Positions 8,946-17,816 of a stretch of DNA of 64,000 bases are shown here, in pieces. Each line of letters opens with the position of its first letter. Within the stretch, counting starts at the first letter, position 1. Made by a program: the position numbers and the translations under genes. The stretch spans positions 13,531 to 77,530 of the forward strand of contig NZ_JAAXYO010000016.1 of the NCBI RefSeq assembly GCF_018854015.1, given 5' to 3'. This DNA comes from Igneacidithiobacillus copahuensis. GTDB lineage: Bacteria > Pseudomonadota > Gammaproteobacteria > Acidithiobacillales > Acidithiobacillaceae. A model generated the notes under the pieces. It saw only the letters and a program-made list of their open reading frames with translations. It did no database searches and was not told the DNA's origin.

Positions 8946-10393
8946 GCGGCACCACCGAAGATTTCGATATTTCGGAACAGACACGCTGGTGACGCATGTC
9001 CCACCGTTATCGCCTGATTTGGCTCTCCCTTGCCACAATTCGCCGCTCCACCGATACGATAGGTTTCGCGATTGCCAACTGCGCTCAGACTATTCCAGAA
9101 AGGTAACGTCCGTCCGCGATAATTCGGATTCTTTACCCATCCGCCTAGCGTCCCATTGACGATGAGCCGGCCCCACTCACAGCCAAACTGAAATTTGTCC
9201 CGCCGTTGATCAATGGACCAGGAGCGATTCTCATCCATCCATACACCGTGTTCGACCGAAGCGATCATCGCCTCCAAGGACTCTTCTCCTGGTTCCATAT
9301 TCACATTTGCCATTCGGTCGATAGGAGGCCGCAATGGATCACATATGCGACTACAGGCCAACGCGGAAAAATTTGATCGAGCTGCTGAGCGAGCACCACC
9401 TAGGGGGCGCTGTAGGATTCCGTCGCGAATCAGATGCTCTCTCTGGGCAGATGTTCCTTCATCATCAAAGGCAAACCCCGCCAATTCACCCGCCTCATAG
9501 GGGTCAAAAACGACGTTCAGCAGGGGGCTTCCGTATTGTAGACTGCCGAAATCCTCCGGCGTCACGAAACTCCACCCGGCGTAATTTCTCTCATCACCAA
9601 GGATGCGGTCTAGTTCCAGAGGATGCCCAATGCTTTCATGAATTTGCAGGGTCATTTGCGCTGGCGATAACAATAGGTCCAAGCATCCACTGGGACATTC
9701 TGGCGCATGCAACAATTCTACGGCTTCGTTGGTCAGGCGAGTCGCGGTCGCGGTCGTGAACTTTGCCTCTTGTAAATAGGAAAAAGTCATCGCTCCCTGC
9801 ATAGAGGGGCTGAAACTTCGCCGCTGGACCTGGCTTCCATCGCTGGCGGTCACATCCAGGTATGGCAAACAAAGAGAAGTCTCCTGCCGTTGCTCGGCGC
9901 CAGCGCAGTGGAGGAAATAGCGTTGCCGCAAGATACTGGTAAGCACGATTTCCCGATCACTGATGCGTGGGTCGATCTGCGTCGCCGCATCGAGAGCGCG
10001 CAAATATTCATATCGCTCTGCCAGCGACAACTCCTGGCCCGCCGGCAATTGCCAAACGCCCTTTGCAACCGGCATTGGCCATTGGTCGCGGTCGAGCAAA
10101 CGAGATGGTGACAGTGCCTCAGCGCGCTGCTCAGCTGCAAGAATAGCCTTGCGCAGCCCTCTCTCCGAAAGATCGGTAGTCGAGGCATAGCTCACATTTT
10201 GTCCTACACCCAGGGTGAGTAAGGCGGCGCGCAATCGCTGACGAGCGGGGGCGACCGGCGACCCGCGCTGGACTGCCGTGCTGAGCTGGTCGCGGTCCTC
10301 TAGCAGAATCGACCAATACGGCAGGTGACGAAGCAGATCCGCAGCCCGACCGGCAATCACACGAAGATCATCATTGAGGAAGGAGGAAGACAT
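8942..10393 (-). CDS. TldD-family zinc metalloprotease, catalytic subunit
   Basis: A 483-aa protein with the TldD zinc motif HESIGH (HExxxH, residues 252-257), followed by the typical PLELDRILGDERNYAG context and, further on, DDEGTSAQREHLIRDG. The C-terminal third carries the conserved GGWVKNPNYRGRTLPFW stretch. TldD forms a heterodimer with TldE that cleaves peptides entering a central channel. The start at 10393 is fixed by a GGAG site that overlaps the dppF stop; an upstream extension in the same frame lies inside dppF. Its position inside a peptide-importer operon suggests that it processes imported peptides or matures an encoded one. Confidence 0.87.
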   Translation of the reverse strand: MSSSFLNDDLRVIAGRAADLLRHLPYWSILLEDRDQLSTAVQRGSPVAPARQRLRAALLTLGVGQNVSYASTTDLSERGLRKAILAAEQRAEALSPSRLLDRDQWPMPVAKGVWQLPAGQELSLAERYEYLRALDAATQIDPRISDREIVLTSILRQRYFLHCAGAEQRQETSLCLPYLDVTASDGSQVQRRSFSPSMQGAMTFSYLQEAKFTTATATRLTNEAVELLHAPECPSGCLDLLLSPAQMTLQIHESIGHPLELDRILGDERNYAGWSFVTPEDFGSLQYGSPLLNVVFDPYEAGELAGFAFDDEGTSAQREHLIRDGILQRPLGGARSAARSNFSALACSRICDPLRPPIDRMANVNMEPGEESLEAMIASVEHGVWMDENRSWSIDQRRDKFQFGCEWGRLIVNGTLGGWVKNPNYRGRTLPFWNSLSAVGNRETYRIGGAANCGKGEPNQAITVGHASPACLFRNIEIFGGAA

Positions 10394-10401
10394 TTGTTCT
10401 C

Positions 10402-11409
10402 CTAGGGTGCGGCATAGGACGGCGTCCCATTGACGGACACCAGCGGAAAATGGCAAGCGACCTGCTGCCCATCGGCAACGGCACGCAGGGCCGGGCGTTC
10501 TGCAGCACAGATCGGTTCTGCCTGCGGACAGCGCGTGTGGAACGCACAACCGGAGGGCGGGTTGACTGGTGAGGGCGGTTCTCCTGTGGGCGGAGGCAAA
10601 TGCGGGGTTTCCGCTTGCCGCACCATTGGCGGCAGGGCATCCAATAACGATGCGGTATAGGGATGGGCCGGGCTGTTAACCAGCCTGGCCGTGGGCGCGA
10701 TTTCCACGATCCGGCCCAAATACAAGACGACGATATTCTGCGCGAGGTACGAAACCGCCCCGAGATCGTGACTGATGAACACATAACTCAGACCCATCTC
10801 ACGCTGCAAATCCTGCAGGAGGTTCAGAATTCGCGCTTGCATCGATACGTCGAGACCCGAAGTCGGTTCGTCCAACACCAACAACTGTGGCTGCGTGGTC
10901 AATGCCCGGGCAATGGCGATGCGCTGCCGTTGCCCACCGGAATACTGTCCGGGATAGCGGTTCATCGCAAGCCGATCCAAGCCCATTCGTTCAAGAAGCA
11001 TCGCTGCCCGCTCCCGACGTGAGCGCGTCGTTCCCAGTCGCTGCAACAGCAGCGGCTCCATGATGATTTGACCAACGGTCATGCGGGCGTTCATCGAATC
11101 AAACGGATCCTGGAAGACCATCTGCATCTGTTGCCGGAATGGACGCATCTGTCGCTCTGCCAGGCTGGTGAGGTCGGTTCCATCGAAATGAACCGAGCCT
11201 GCCGTCGGTCTGACCAGATGCAAAATGGCACGGCCCAAGGTGCTTTTTCCTGAGCCTGACTCGCCGATCAGGCCCACGGTTTGGCCTTTCTCCAAGCCAA
11301 AATTGATATCGCTCAGCGCATGGATAGTGCCCTGACTCTGACGCAATAGTCCACCTTCGCCTAGCTTGAAACTGACATCGAGATTTTTGACTTCCAGCCA
11401 AGCGCTCAT
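10402..11409 (-). CDS. dppF: Dipeptide/oligopeptide ABC importer ATPase (DppF/OppF)
   Basis: A 335-aa cytoplasmic ATPase of the peptide importer. It shows Walker A GESGSGKST, signature YSGGQRQR, Walker B LLVLDEPTSGLD, and the C-terminal oligopeptide-transporter extension with a cysteine cluster (CAFHTRCPQAEPIC), which in this family often binds an iron-sulfur cluster. It overlaps dppD by 4 bases and is followed by tldD 8 bases on, so importer and protease are translated as one block. Confidence 0.92.
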   Translation of the reverse strand: MSAWLEVKNLDVSFKLGEGGLLRQSQGTIHALSDINFGLEKGQTVGLIGESGSGKSTLGRAILHLVRPTAGSVHFDGTDLTSLAERQMRPFRQQMQMVFQDPFDSMNARMTVGQIIMEPLLLQRLGTTRSRRERAAMLLERMGLDRLAMNRYPGQYSGGQRQRIAIARALTTQPQLLVLDEPTSGLDVSMQARILNLLQDLQREMGLSYVFISHDLGAVSYLAQNIVVLYLGRIVEIAPTARLVNSPAHPYTASLLDALPPMVRQAETPHLPPPTGEPPSPVNPPSGCAFHTRCPQAEPICAAERPALRAVADGQQVACHFPLVSVNGTPSYAAP

Positions 11410-12407
11410 ACCGCACCCCCAACAGGATGGAAGCAGTAGAAATGATGCGCATCACCAGTCTTGGGTGGATAACGTACCAAGCACTCCTCGGTGCGGTATG
11501 CACAACGATCGGCAAAGCGACATCCGACCGGGAAAGCCTGTGGGCGCGGCGGTAAGCCATCGATATCCGTGAGCCTCTCTCCCTGATGCAGCAAACGGGG
11601 AATGGCATGCAAAAGTGCCTGACTGTAAGGATGCCGGGGAGATCGAAAAAACTCGTCCGCGGATCCTTGCTCAACAGTCTTACCGGCGTATAGCACCATC
11701 ACCTTGTGGGCATATTCAGCCACGAGAGAGAGATCATGGGTAATAAAAATCACCGCCATTCCTTGTTCTTCTTGCAGGCGCTGGATCAGTCGAAGAATCT
11801 GGGCCTGATTGATCACGTCCAGGGCAGTGGTAGGCTCATCTGCAATCAGAAGACGCGGATTGCACGCCAGGGCCATCGCAATCATCACGCGTTGTCGCAT
11901 TCCCCCAGAAAACTGATGCGGGTAGTCGTCGAGCCGCTTTTCCGCGTCCGGGACACCGACCTCACGCAGCAACTGCAAGGCATGTTCCCGCGCTGCCGAA
12001 TCTGACGCGCCGCAGTAGAGCCGATAAGGTTCGGCAATCTGCTGAACAACGGTCATACTCGGATTCAGGGAGGAAAGGGGATTTTGAAACACCATTCCCA
12101 TCTCCTGACCACGGGTCTGGCGCAATGCCCCAGAGGAGAGCTGCGTCATCTCGGTAGCACCCAGGCGAATCGATCCTCCACTGACTCTACCGCCCCAGGG
12201 AAGCAGACCCATCAGGGCAGCGGCCGTTATCGACTTTCCCGAACCAGATTCACCCACCAGTCCCAAGGTTTCACCTGGCGCCACGTCAAAATTGAGCGAG
12301 TCGATGACATTGAATGACTTTCGTCCCCGACCGAAGGTTACGGTCAGATCGCGTACTACCAATCCTGCATCGGTCCGCAAATTCTTGCCCTTTCCTTGTC
12401 GTTCCAT
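11406..12407 (-). CDS. dppD: Dipeptide/oligopeptide ABC importer ATPase (DppD/OppD)
   Basis: A 333-aa ATPase and partner of DppF. Walker A is GESGSGKSI, the signature is FSGGMRQR, Walker B is LLIADEPTTALD, and the C-terminal extension carries cysteines (CRFADRCAYRTEEC). A GGAGGG ribosome site 8 bases upstream decides the start at 12407 (MERQGKG), one base after the dppC stop; a longer frame to 12431 would overlap dppC. The full gene set B, C, D and F is present, so the importer looks complete. Confidence 0.92.
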   Translation of the reverse strand: MERQGKGKNLRTDAGLVVRDLTVTFGRGRKSFNVIDSLNFDVAPGETLGLVGESGSGKSITAAALMGLLPWGGRVSGGSIRLGATEMTQLSSGALRQTRGQEMGMVFQNPLSSLNPSMTVVQQIAEPYRLYCGASDSAAREHALQLLREVGVPDAEKRLDDYPHQFSGGMRQRVMIAMALACNPRLLIADEPTTALDVINQAQILRLIQRLQEEQGMAVIFITHDLSLVAEYAHKVMVLYAGKTVEQGSADEFFRSPRHPYSQALLHAIPRLLHQGERLTDIDGLPPRPQAFPVGCRFADRCAYRTEECLVRYPPKTGDAHHFYCFHPVGGAV

Positions 12408-12408
12408 A

Positions 12409-13320
12409 TCAACGACCCTCCAGGCGGGCAAGCAAGCCCTGCCCCAAGACGTTCATCGCCACGATCGCCAAAAAGATCGCGACACCGGGGAAGACGATCA
12501 GCCACCAAGGACCAACGATTACCAGCTGTAGACCATCATTGAGCAACCCGCCCCAAGAGGCGTGTGGCGGCTGGATTCCGAGGCCCAGAAAGGACAGACC
12601 GGAGAGTGCCAGAATCAGGTCAGCCACCATGAACGTTGCATTGACGATCAGGATTGGCAACATGGAGCGCATGAGATGAGTGCGTGCCACATAGAAACTG
12701 CTCGCGCCAAATTGACGCGCGGCAAGCACATAGTCCCTTTCCTTATAGGCCAGAGCCTCATTGCGCACGATACGAGCCAATCCCGGCCACGACAGGCATC
12801 CCAAGACCAGAATCAGACTCGTGGTATTCAACGGAACGATCGCGGCAAAGAATATCATCAGGACGATGCCAGGCAAGGCGAGAAGTGCATCCAGCAGGCG
12901 CATCAGTACCTTGTCCAGCCAGCGCGGGCTCATGGCGGCGGACATTCCGTACAGGATTCCGAGGAACATGGCGATCACTGAACCTAGCAAGCCGACCTCC
13001 AGGGTGGCTTTGCCGCCGTCCATCATGCGTGCCAGCATGTTCCGGCCCAGATCGTCTGTGCCAAAGGGATATTGCCAGCAGGGGGCGACCAAGAGGTGAT
13101 TGGCATGAATGGTCAGCGGGCTGGCGGTATAGAGCACGGGTCCAAGCCAGGAAAAGAGTATCAGTAGCGCAAACAGGCCGAGACCGGTCCAGGTCATCGG
13201 GTGACTGTACTGACCCACCCAGTGCTGCAAAGAATCGGTCCACAGCCGGGTAAACATCCCGGGAATGGGTCTGGCCACCAAGCTATTGTTTACGTTCACA
13301 TCCGTCGGACTACTACTCAT
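12409..13320 (-). CDS. dppC: Dipeptide/oligopeptide ABC importer permease (DppC/OppC)
   Basis: A 303-aa inner-membrane permease with about six helices and the binding-protein-dependent transport EAA loop (NEALAYKERDYVLAARQFGA region, residues 190-215). The sequence GTDDLGRNMLARMMDGG after the first helix is diagnostic of the DppC/OppC subfamily. It overlaps the dppB stop by 8 bases. Its helices form half of the translocation pore for peptides delivered by the two binding proteins in the operon. Confidence 0.92.
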   Translation of the reverse strand: MSSSPTDVNVNNSLVARPIPGMFTRLWTDSLQHWVGQYSHPMTWTGLGLFALLILFSWLGPVLYTASPLTIHANHLLVAPCWQYPFGTDDLGRNMLARMMDGGKATLEVGLLGSVIAMFLGILYGMSAAMSPRWLDKVLMRLLDALLALPGIVLMIFFAAIVPLNTTSLILVLGCLSWPGLARIVRNEALAYKERDYVLAARQFGASSFYVARTHLMRSMLPILIVNATFMVADLILALSGLSFLGLGIQPPHASWGGLLNDGLQLVIVGPWWLIVFPGVAIFLAIVAMNVLGQGLLARLEGR

Positions 13321-14275
13321 AGCGCACCCGTACGTCCAAAATACTATTCACAAGGTCAGCGGCGAGATTTCCCAGTATGGTCAACACCCCAATCAACAGC
13401 ACGATAGCCGACAGAGTGGGGTAGTCCTGTTCCAGTGCAGAACGCCACAACAGCCAGCCCAGGCCCGGGTAATTAAAGACCGCTTCCGTCAAGATGCCGC
13501 CCACAAAAATTCCGGGAATCATCATCCCGATCACGGTAACCAGGGGTCGAATCGCGTTGCGCAGCACATGATTCACGGCTATCCGCAAAGGCGGCACACC
13601 ACGCGCGCGCGCCGTGCGAACATAGTCCAGACGATATTCACTACGCGCCTGATGCCCAAAATAGCGAGAAAGCCCAGCCGTCAGAGGGAGTGCGATCGTC
13701 ACCGCGGGCAAGACCATATGATGGAAGTAACTGCCAATTTGTATTCCTCCGCCAAAACTTTCATCGGCACCGATCCCACCAGGAGGGAACCAGTTGACGT
13801 CGATGGCGAAAAAGAGAATCAACATCACACCAATAAAAAAAGTGGGGATGGAGTACACGATGATCTGCCCTGCGCCAATCAGTAAACCAGGAGTTCGCTC
13901 TGCCCAATATCCCTGAAACATCCCAATCAGAATGGAAAACAGGATTGCGATGAGCGTAGCCAGAAGATAAAGAAGGATGGAGTTCGCCAGATAAGAACCC
14001 ATCAGCGATGCCACTGGTGCGTGTTGGGTAAAGGAATAACCCAGATTACCCTGGAAAAGATGTTCCCACCAGGTGAGATACTGCTGCCAGATTGGATGAT
14101 CCAGCCCCATTTCCTTGTTTAGCGCGGCAACCGCTTGCGGGGTCGCGTGCATCCCGAGAATGCTGTATGCAGGCCCCCCCGGCGTTGCGTGAATCAGAAA
14201 GAACACGATGGTTACCAGCAAGACCAGTGAAACCACCGATGTTCCCAGGCGCTGGAGAATCATTCTCTTCAACAT
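13313..14275 (-). CDS. dppB: Dipeptide/oligopeptide ABC importer permease (DppB/OppB)
   Basis: A 320-aa permease with the N-terminal MILQRLG...FFLIHATPGGP layout of the DppB/OppB family and the EAA loop RLDYVRTARARGVP near residues 210-225. The start at 14275 is supported by a GAGGG site upstream. A longer frame opening with TTG at 14317 has no ribosome site. It sits directly after the second binding-protein gene, giving the order binding protein-B-C-D-F typical of dpp operons. Confidence 0.91.
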   Translation of the reverse strand: MLKRMILQRLGTSVVSLVLLVTIVFFLIHATPGGPAYSILGMHATPQAVAALNKEMGLDHPIWQQYLTWWEHLFQGNLGYSFTQHAPVASLMGSYLANSILLYLLATLIAILFSILIGMFQGYWAERTPGLLIGAGQIIVYSIPTFFIGVMLILFFAIDVNWFPPGGIGADESFGGGIQIGSYFHHMVLPAVTIALPLTAGLSRYFGHQARSEYRLDYVRTARARGVPPLRIAVNHVLRNAIRPLVTVIGMMIPGIFVGGILTEAVFNYPGLGWLLWRSALEQDYPTLSAIVLLIGVLTILGNLAADLVNSILDVRVRYE

Positions 14276-14317
14276 ATAGGCGTGCCCTCGAAATCTATGC
14301 CGGCCAGGAGCAACCAA

Positions 14318-15958
14318 TTATTTATCATGGCTGATCCACAAAAATTGTGGGTAGAAGTTCCCAGACGGAGTAATCGCTCGTTTGACTCCATGGAGATTCT
14401 TTACCGCAACAACAAACGTCTTCATATATGGTAAGACAATAACCGGTTGCTGCTCGGTGAAGTAATTTTGAAACTTGTATAGCGCGTCCAATCCGTTATC
14501 CATGCGTATCTGGTCTGCAAGCGCATCCATTTTGGGGTTGCAATAGTGATAAGCGTTCTGAATCCCGCCACACTTGAAGATGGAGCCGCCGGTCGGGAAG
14601 CTACTCTGGCTCCACGCCAGATATACTGCCTGCCAATGCAGATCATGCGGATCAATCATCTTGGCGTACACCTCATTGAACGGCATTTCCCGCAACCGCA
14701 CCAGAATGCCCACCTTGGCGAACATTTCCGTAAGCAGGGTGGGTCCCCGGACCATGGATGGCGGCATATACAGGGTGAACTCCATTTTTTTACCGTCTTT
14801 CTGCCGAATCCCATCCGGCCCGCGATGCCACCCCGCCTCGTCCAGCAATTTATCGGCAAGCTGCGGGTCATAAGCGCCCTGTTTCAGTAATTCCTTCGCC
14901 TCTGGGGATAGGTAGACTGGCGGGTTTCCGGGAATCAACCCATAGGCGCGAACGCCATGACCAAATCCCAGCACACGGATCATCAGATCTTGATTTATGG
15001 CATGCATCATTGCTTGCCGAACCAATACGTCACGGATGAAGGAAAGCTTTGGGTTGGCGTAGTTGAAGCCCAAATAGTTGAAATCCCAGCCCGGACCAAT
15101 GATAGAAATACGATCATTGATTAATTGCGAACGTGCGGGATACAACGGCGCGGGCAGGTTGCCAAGCTGCACAGTACCGCTTTTCAGAGCGAAAAATACA
15201 CTGGCATTAGAATTGAGGAAGCGGAATACCAATCTATGGATATGGGGTTTGTCTGGACCACTATACGCCGCATTCGCCACCATGCTGGCGTAGCGACCTG
15301 CGTGAAAGCTTTCCAGTCGAAACGGGCCATCGACAACGGAAAAGAAATCCGGATTGGTCATGTTATCGTTCATTTCTTTTATGCTGTACTTCTTCCAGCT
15401 ATGCGCCGGATAGGGCGTAAAATCTAGCAGCCCACTCAATTCAAACCACTTTGGGTTAACGGATCTTTTGGTCACCACGCGAAATTCATATGGCCCCAGT
15501 ACAGTGAACGAGCGAATCTCTTGTGGAAATCCGCCAGCATCCCATCCCGCGTACAAAGGCCCAAGCTTCATGAGCATGTGATAGGTGTAGGCAACATCAG
15601 CCGTCGTCACCGGAACACCATCCGACCATTTCCATTTCTGTGACAAATAGACGGTGTATGACCGATGTTGCGGGCCTACTACCACTTTTCGCGCAATGCT
15701 CAGGTCGTAGTTTATAGTGAAATTCCGGGTCACCCATAACAAGGGTTGATACATCAAATTCTCGGCTTCAGAGTCGTACGCGGAATCCGTCAACAAGGGA
15801 TTAAAGCCATTCATTGCTGCCGGGGGTGCAAGACCGACTCCAGGGACGGTGACTACCGTACCACCGCCCTGGATCTTGTTACTGGCTTGCGCCGCCCCAC
15901 AGAGAGCAACCGACCCCGCAATACACATACCGAGAGTCAGGATCTTTCGCAGTTTCAA
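14318..15958 (-). CDS. Periplasmic peptide-binding protein of an ABC importer (DppA/OppA family), copy 2
   Basis: A 546-aa SBP_bac_5 protein with a clear signal peptide (residues 1-25, ending GAAQAS). The KWKWSDGVPVTTADVAYTYH segment and VRQAMMHAIN are typical of the family. It is related to copy 1 but clearly diverged. Its start overlaps the stop of the preceding transglutaminase-like gene by 4 bases, and dppB follows at 42 bp. It is therefore the cognate binding protein by position, with copy 1 as an additional specificity subunit. Confidence 0.9.
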   Translation of the reverse strand: MKLRKILTLGMCIAGSVALCGAAQASNKIQGGGTVVTVPGVGLAPPAAMNGFNPLLTDSAYDSEAENLMYQPLLWVTRNFTINYDLSIARKVVVGPQHRSYTVYLSQKWKWSDGVPVTTADVAYTYHMLMKLGPLYAGWDAGGFPQEIRSFTVLGPYEFRVVTKRSVNPKWFELSGLLDFTPYPAHSWKKYSIKEMNDNMTNPDFFSVVDGPFRLESFHAGRYASMVANAAYSGPDKPHIHRLVFRFLNSNASVFFALKSGTVQLGNLPAPLYPARSQLINDRISIIGPGWDFNYLGFNYANPKLSFIRDVLVRQAMMHAINQDLMIRVLGFGHGVRAYGLIPGNPPVYLSPEAKELLKQGAYDPQLADKLLDEAGWHRGPDGIRQKDGKKMEFTLYMPPSMVRGPTLLTEMFAKVGILVRLREMPFNEVYAKMIDPHDLHWQAVYLAWSQSSFPTGGSIFKCGGIQNAYHYCNPKMDALADQIRMDNGLDALYKFQNYFTEQQPVIVLPYMKTFVVAVKNLHGVKRAITPSGNFYPQFLWISHDK

Positions 15959-17799
15959 GCCGATTTCTCCAAAACCAAAGCCTGTTTGTTTGCCTCCAAT
16001 GCCATCGCGGTTATTTTCCGTAACATCGGAAACTGCTCTGAGGGTATGAGAAACTCCGGCAGCACCAAAGACTCAGACTCAGTAAAGGTGCCATTCGAGA
16101 AGGCGTACGTTACGGAGTAATCACCGACGGGCGTTTTCAATGACTCGCTGTTGGGCAGGTATAACGGATGATATCCAGATGGAATATGAATGCTAAGTTG
16201 AAAATGTAAACTCGTTGGGTCGACTACGCTTGGCGTGCTTCGACTTTCGTTACTAGCGAAAGGGAGCAGGCTAGCCGTAACGGGGTGCATTTCGGGCAGG
16301 GAAAGTGAAAATATCTTTCCTGGAACGAATTTCCCTTCTCTCACGATATGAGCACGCATCGCAAATGGCTGTTCCAGGTCAAAACGGTCGCGGAACTCGA
16401 CTTTGTCTAGCTCACCGATGTCACCCTGAGAATAAAAACTGTCACGTATCTTCTTTAACAAGCGTCTCCCTCGCAGCCCGGAGATAGCGGCACGTTCCTG
16501 TTGCGCAGCGTAGCCGTTGGCCGTGACTTGCTCCGTTCCGGCCAGCTCGCCATTTCCATGAAGAGACAGGTCTTCGACTTCCGAGAGCATGGGCGAGTTT
16601 GTGTCGGGAACGGGGGTTATGACCATTCTCGGGGTCTTGCCTGTAATCAGCGCCGGCCGCCCAGCGTCCGCGATCGGCAGGGCAGTAGCCGATGCATGAC
16701 GATTTGACACATCCAGGAAGCGATGCTGTGCAGGGAGATAAACCAGGAAATGGTCAAATGCAAAGGGGTCTACACCGGGATATTCTTTAAAACGGGTTTC
16801 ATTGGAAACCATCGCTGGCACGGCATGTATCCCCACAACCTGCAGCATTGCGCAGGTCAGCGCAACCTTGGCGTTACTGTCGGCAATGCCGCGAGCCAGG
16901 GTATCCGTCGCCGGCATGGGCGTAAATCCGGCAGTTCGGTAATCGACAGATACCGTGTGGATGTTCTTCTGGACCCAATGGAAGATCGGCACAATCGCCT
17001 GATCTCCGGTCTGACCGCCTGCAGCTTGCTCGGCCGCTGCTCGAACCGCGGGGGTGATTTCCATGGCCGGATCGGCGAGCTGGTCATAGGCGCGCGCGAG
17101 GTCGTCCCAGGAATTCACCGTGGAGAGCACAGCCAACCCTGCGTATTGCGATGGCGAAGGTGTACCCAAAGGAGGCACACTTACCGTGTTATGCGTCGCT
17201 GTGAAGCCATTGCTATCACTCTGCCAGCCTGTCCCTGCCTTCGCCTTGTATATCTTCATGCTGTTGTCCTTGACTGTATCCATGGCAATGGCTGCGTGCT
17301 GGATGGCGATCGTCGGGTTCAGCACCGCACTCACAGCGTAGATTCCAGGCAAATAGGGGTGCGCATAGGTCAGATCATAGCGAATATGAAGCGTATCTCC
17401 GGGAGCAACGGCAGGGAAAATCACACTCTCGTTCACACCATCACTCAAAAATGGCGCTTTGATCGCACTGGGAGTGGACTGCCTAAAAATCTCAGATGGC
17501 ACAACCGCATGACGAGTTCCATCGGCATCCTCGGTATAAGCTTTGAGAACCTTGAGCGTTGCGAAATTTCCGGGGTACGCAATATTGACCTGGGACTGCG
17601 CCTGCACACCCGTCGCGTTGAGCGGTTGTATGATCCGGCTCACCGAAACGGTGTAGCTGCCGTTCTGGTGAACGATGAGGAGGGTAGTCGATGAAAGGAT
17701 TCGATAATTTACCTGAGCCCCGGTTACCGGAGCAGCGTGCGCGGCTGTCGTTGAAAATACTGCGAATGAGATACTTGCTAGAATCGCTTTCAGCTTCAT
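15955..17799 (-). CDS. Secreted DUF3857/transglutaminase-like protein with the catalytic Cys replaced by Ser
   Basis: A 614-aa protein with a signal peptide (1-22, ending AHAA), an N-terminal DUF3857 domain (about 30-220), a transglutaminase-like core (about 265-370) and a C-terminal beta domain. Aligning it with the neighbouring paralogue places S308 (codon 16876-16878) exactly where the paralogue has the nucleophile of its GYGDCK motif; here the motif reads GIADSN. The His (H350 in FDHFL) and Asp (D363 in RFLDV) of the triad are kept, and a cysteine lies eight residues on (C316). It may therefore be inactive or use a different nucleophile. The role is unknown; it is co-translated with the binding-protein gene. 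Confidence 0.8.
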   Translation of the reverse strand: MKLKAILASISFAVFSTTAAHAAPVTGAQVNYRILSSTTLLIVHQNGSYTVSVSRIIQPLNATGVQAQSQVNIAYPGNFATLKVLKAYTEDADGTRHAVVPSEIFRQSTPSAIKAPFLSDGVNESVIFPAVAPGDTLHIRYDLTYAHPYLPGIYAVSAVLNPTIAIQHAAIAMDTVKDNSMKIYKAKAGTGWQSDSNGFTATHNTVSVPPLGTPSPSQYAGLAVLSTVNSWDDLARAYDQLADPAMEITPAVRAAAEQAAGGQTGDQAIVPIFHWVQKNIHTVSVDYRTAGFTPMPATDTLARGIADSNAKVALTCAMLQVVGIHAVPAMVSNETRFKEYPGVDPFAFDHFLVYLPAQHRFLDVSNRHASATALPIADAGRPALITGKTPRMVITPVPDTNSPMLSEVEDLSLHGNGELAGTEQVTANGYAAQQERAAISGLRGRRLLKKIRDSFYSQGDIGELDKVEFRDRFDLEQPFAMRAHIVREGKFVPGKIFSLSLPEMHPVTASLLPFASNESRSTPSVVDPTSLHFQLSIHIPSGYHPLYLPNSESLKTPVGDYSVTYAFSNGTFTESESLVLPEFLIPSEQFPMLRKITAMALEANKQALVLEKSA

Positions 17800-17816
17800 A
17801 GGGTTGTCCTGTATGA

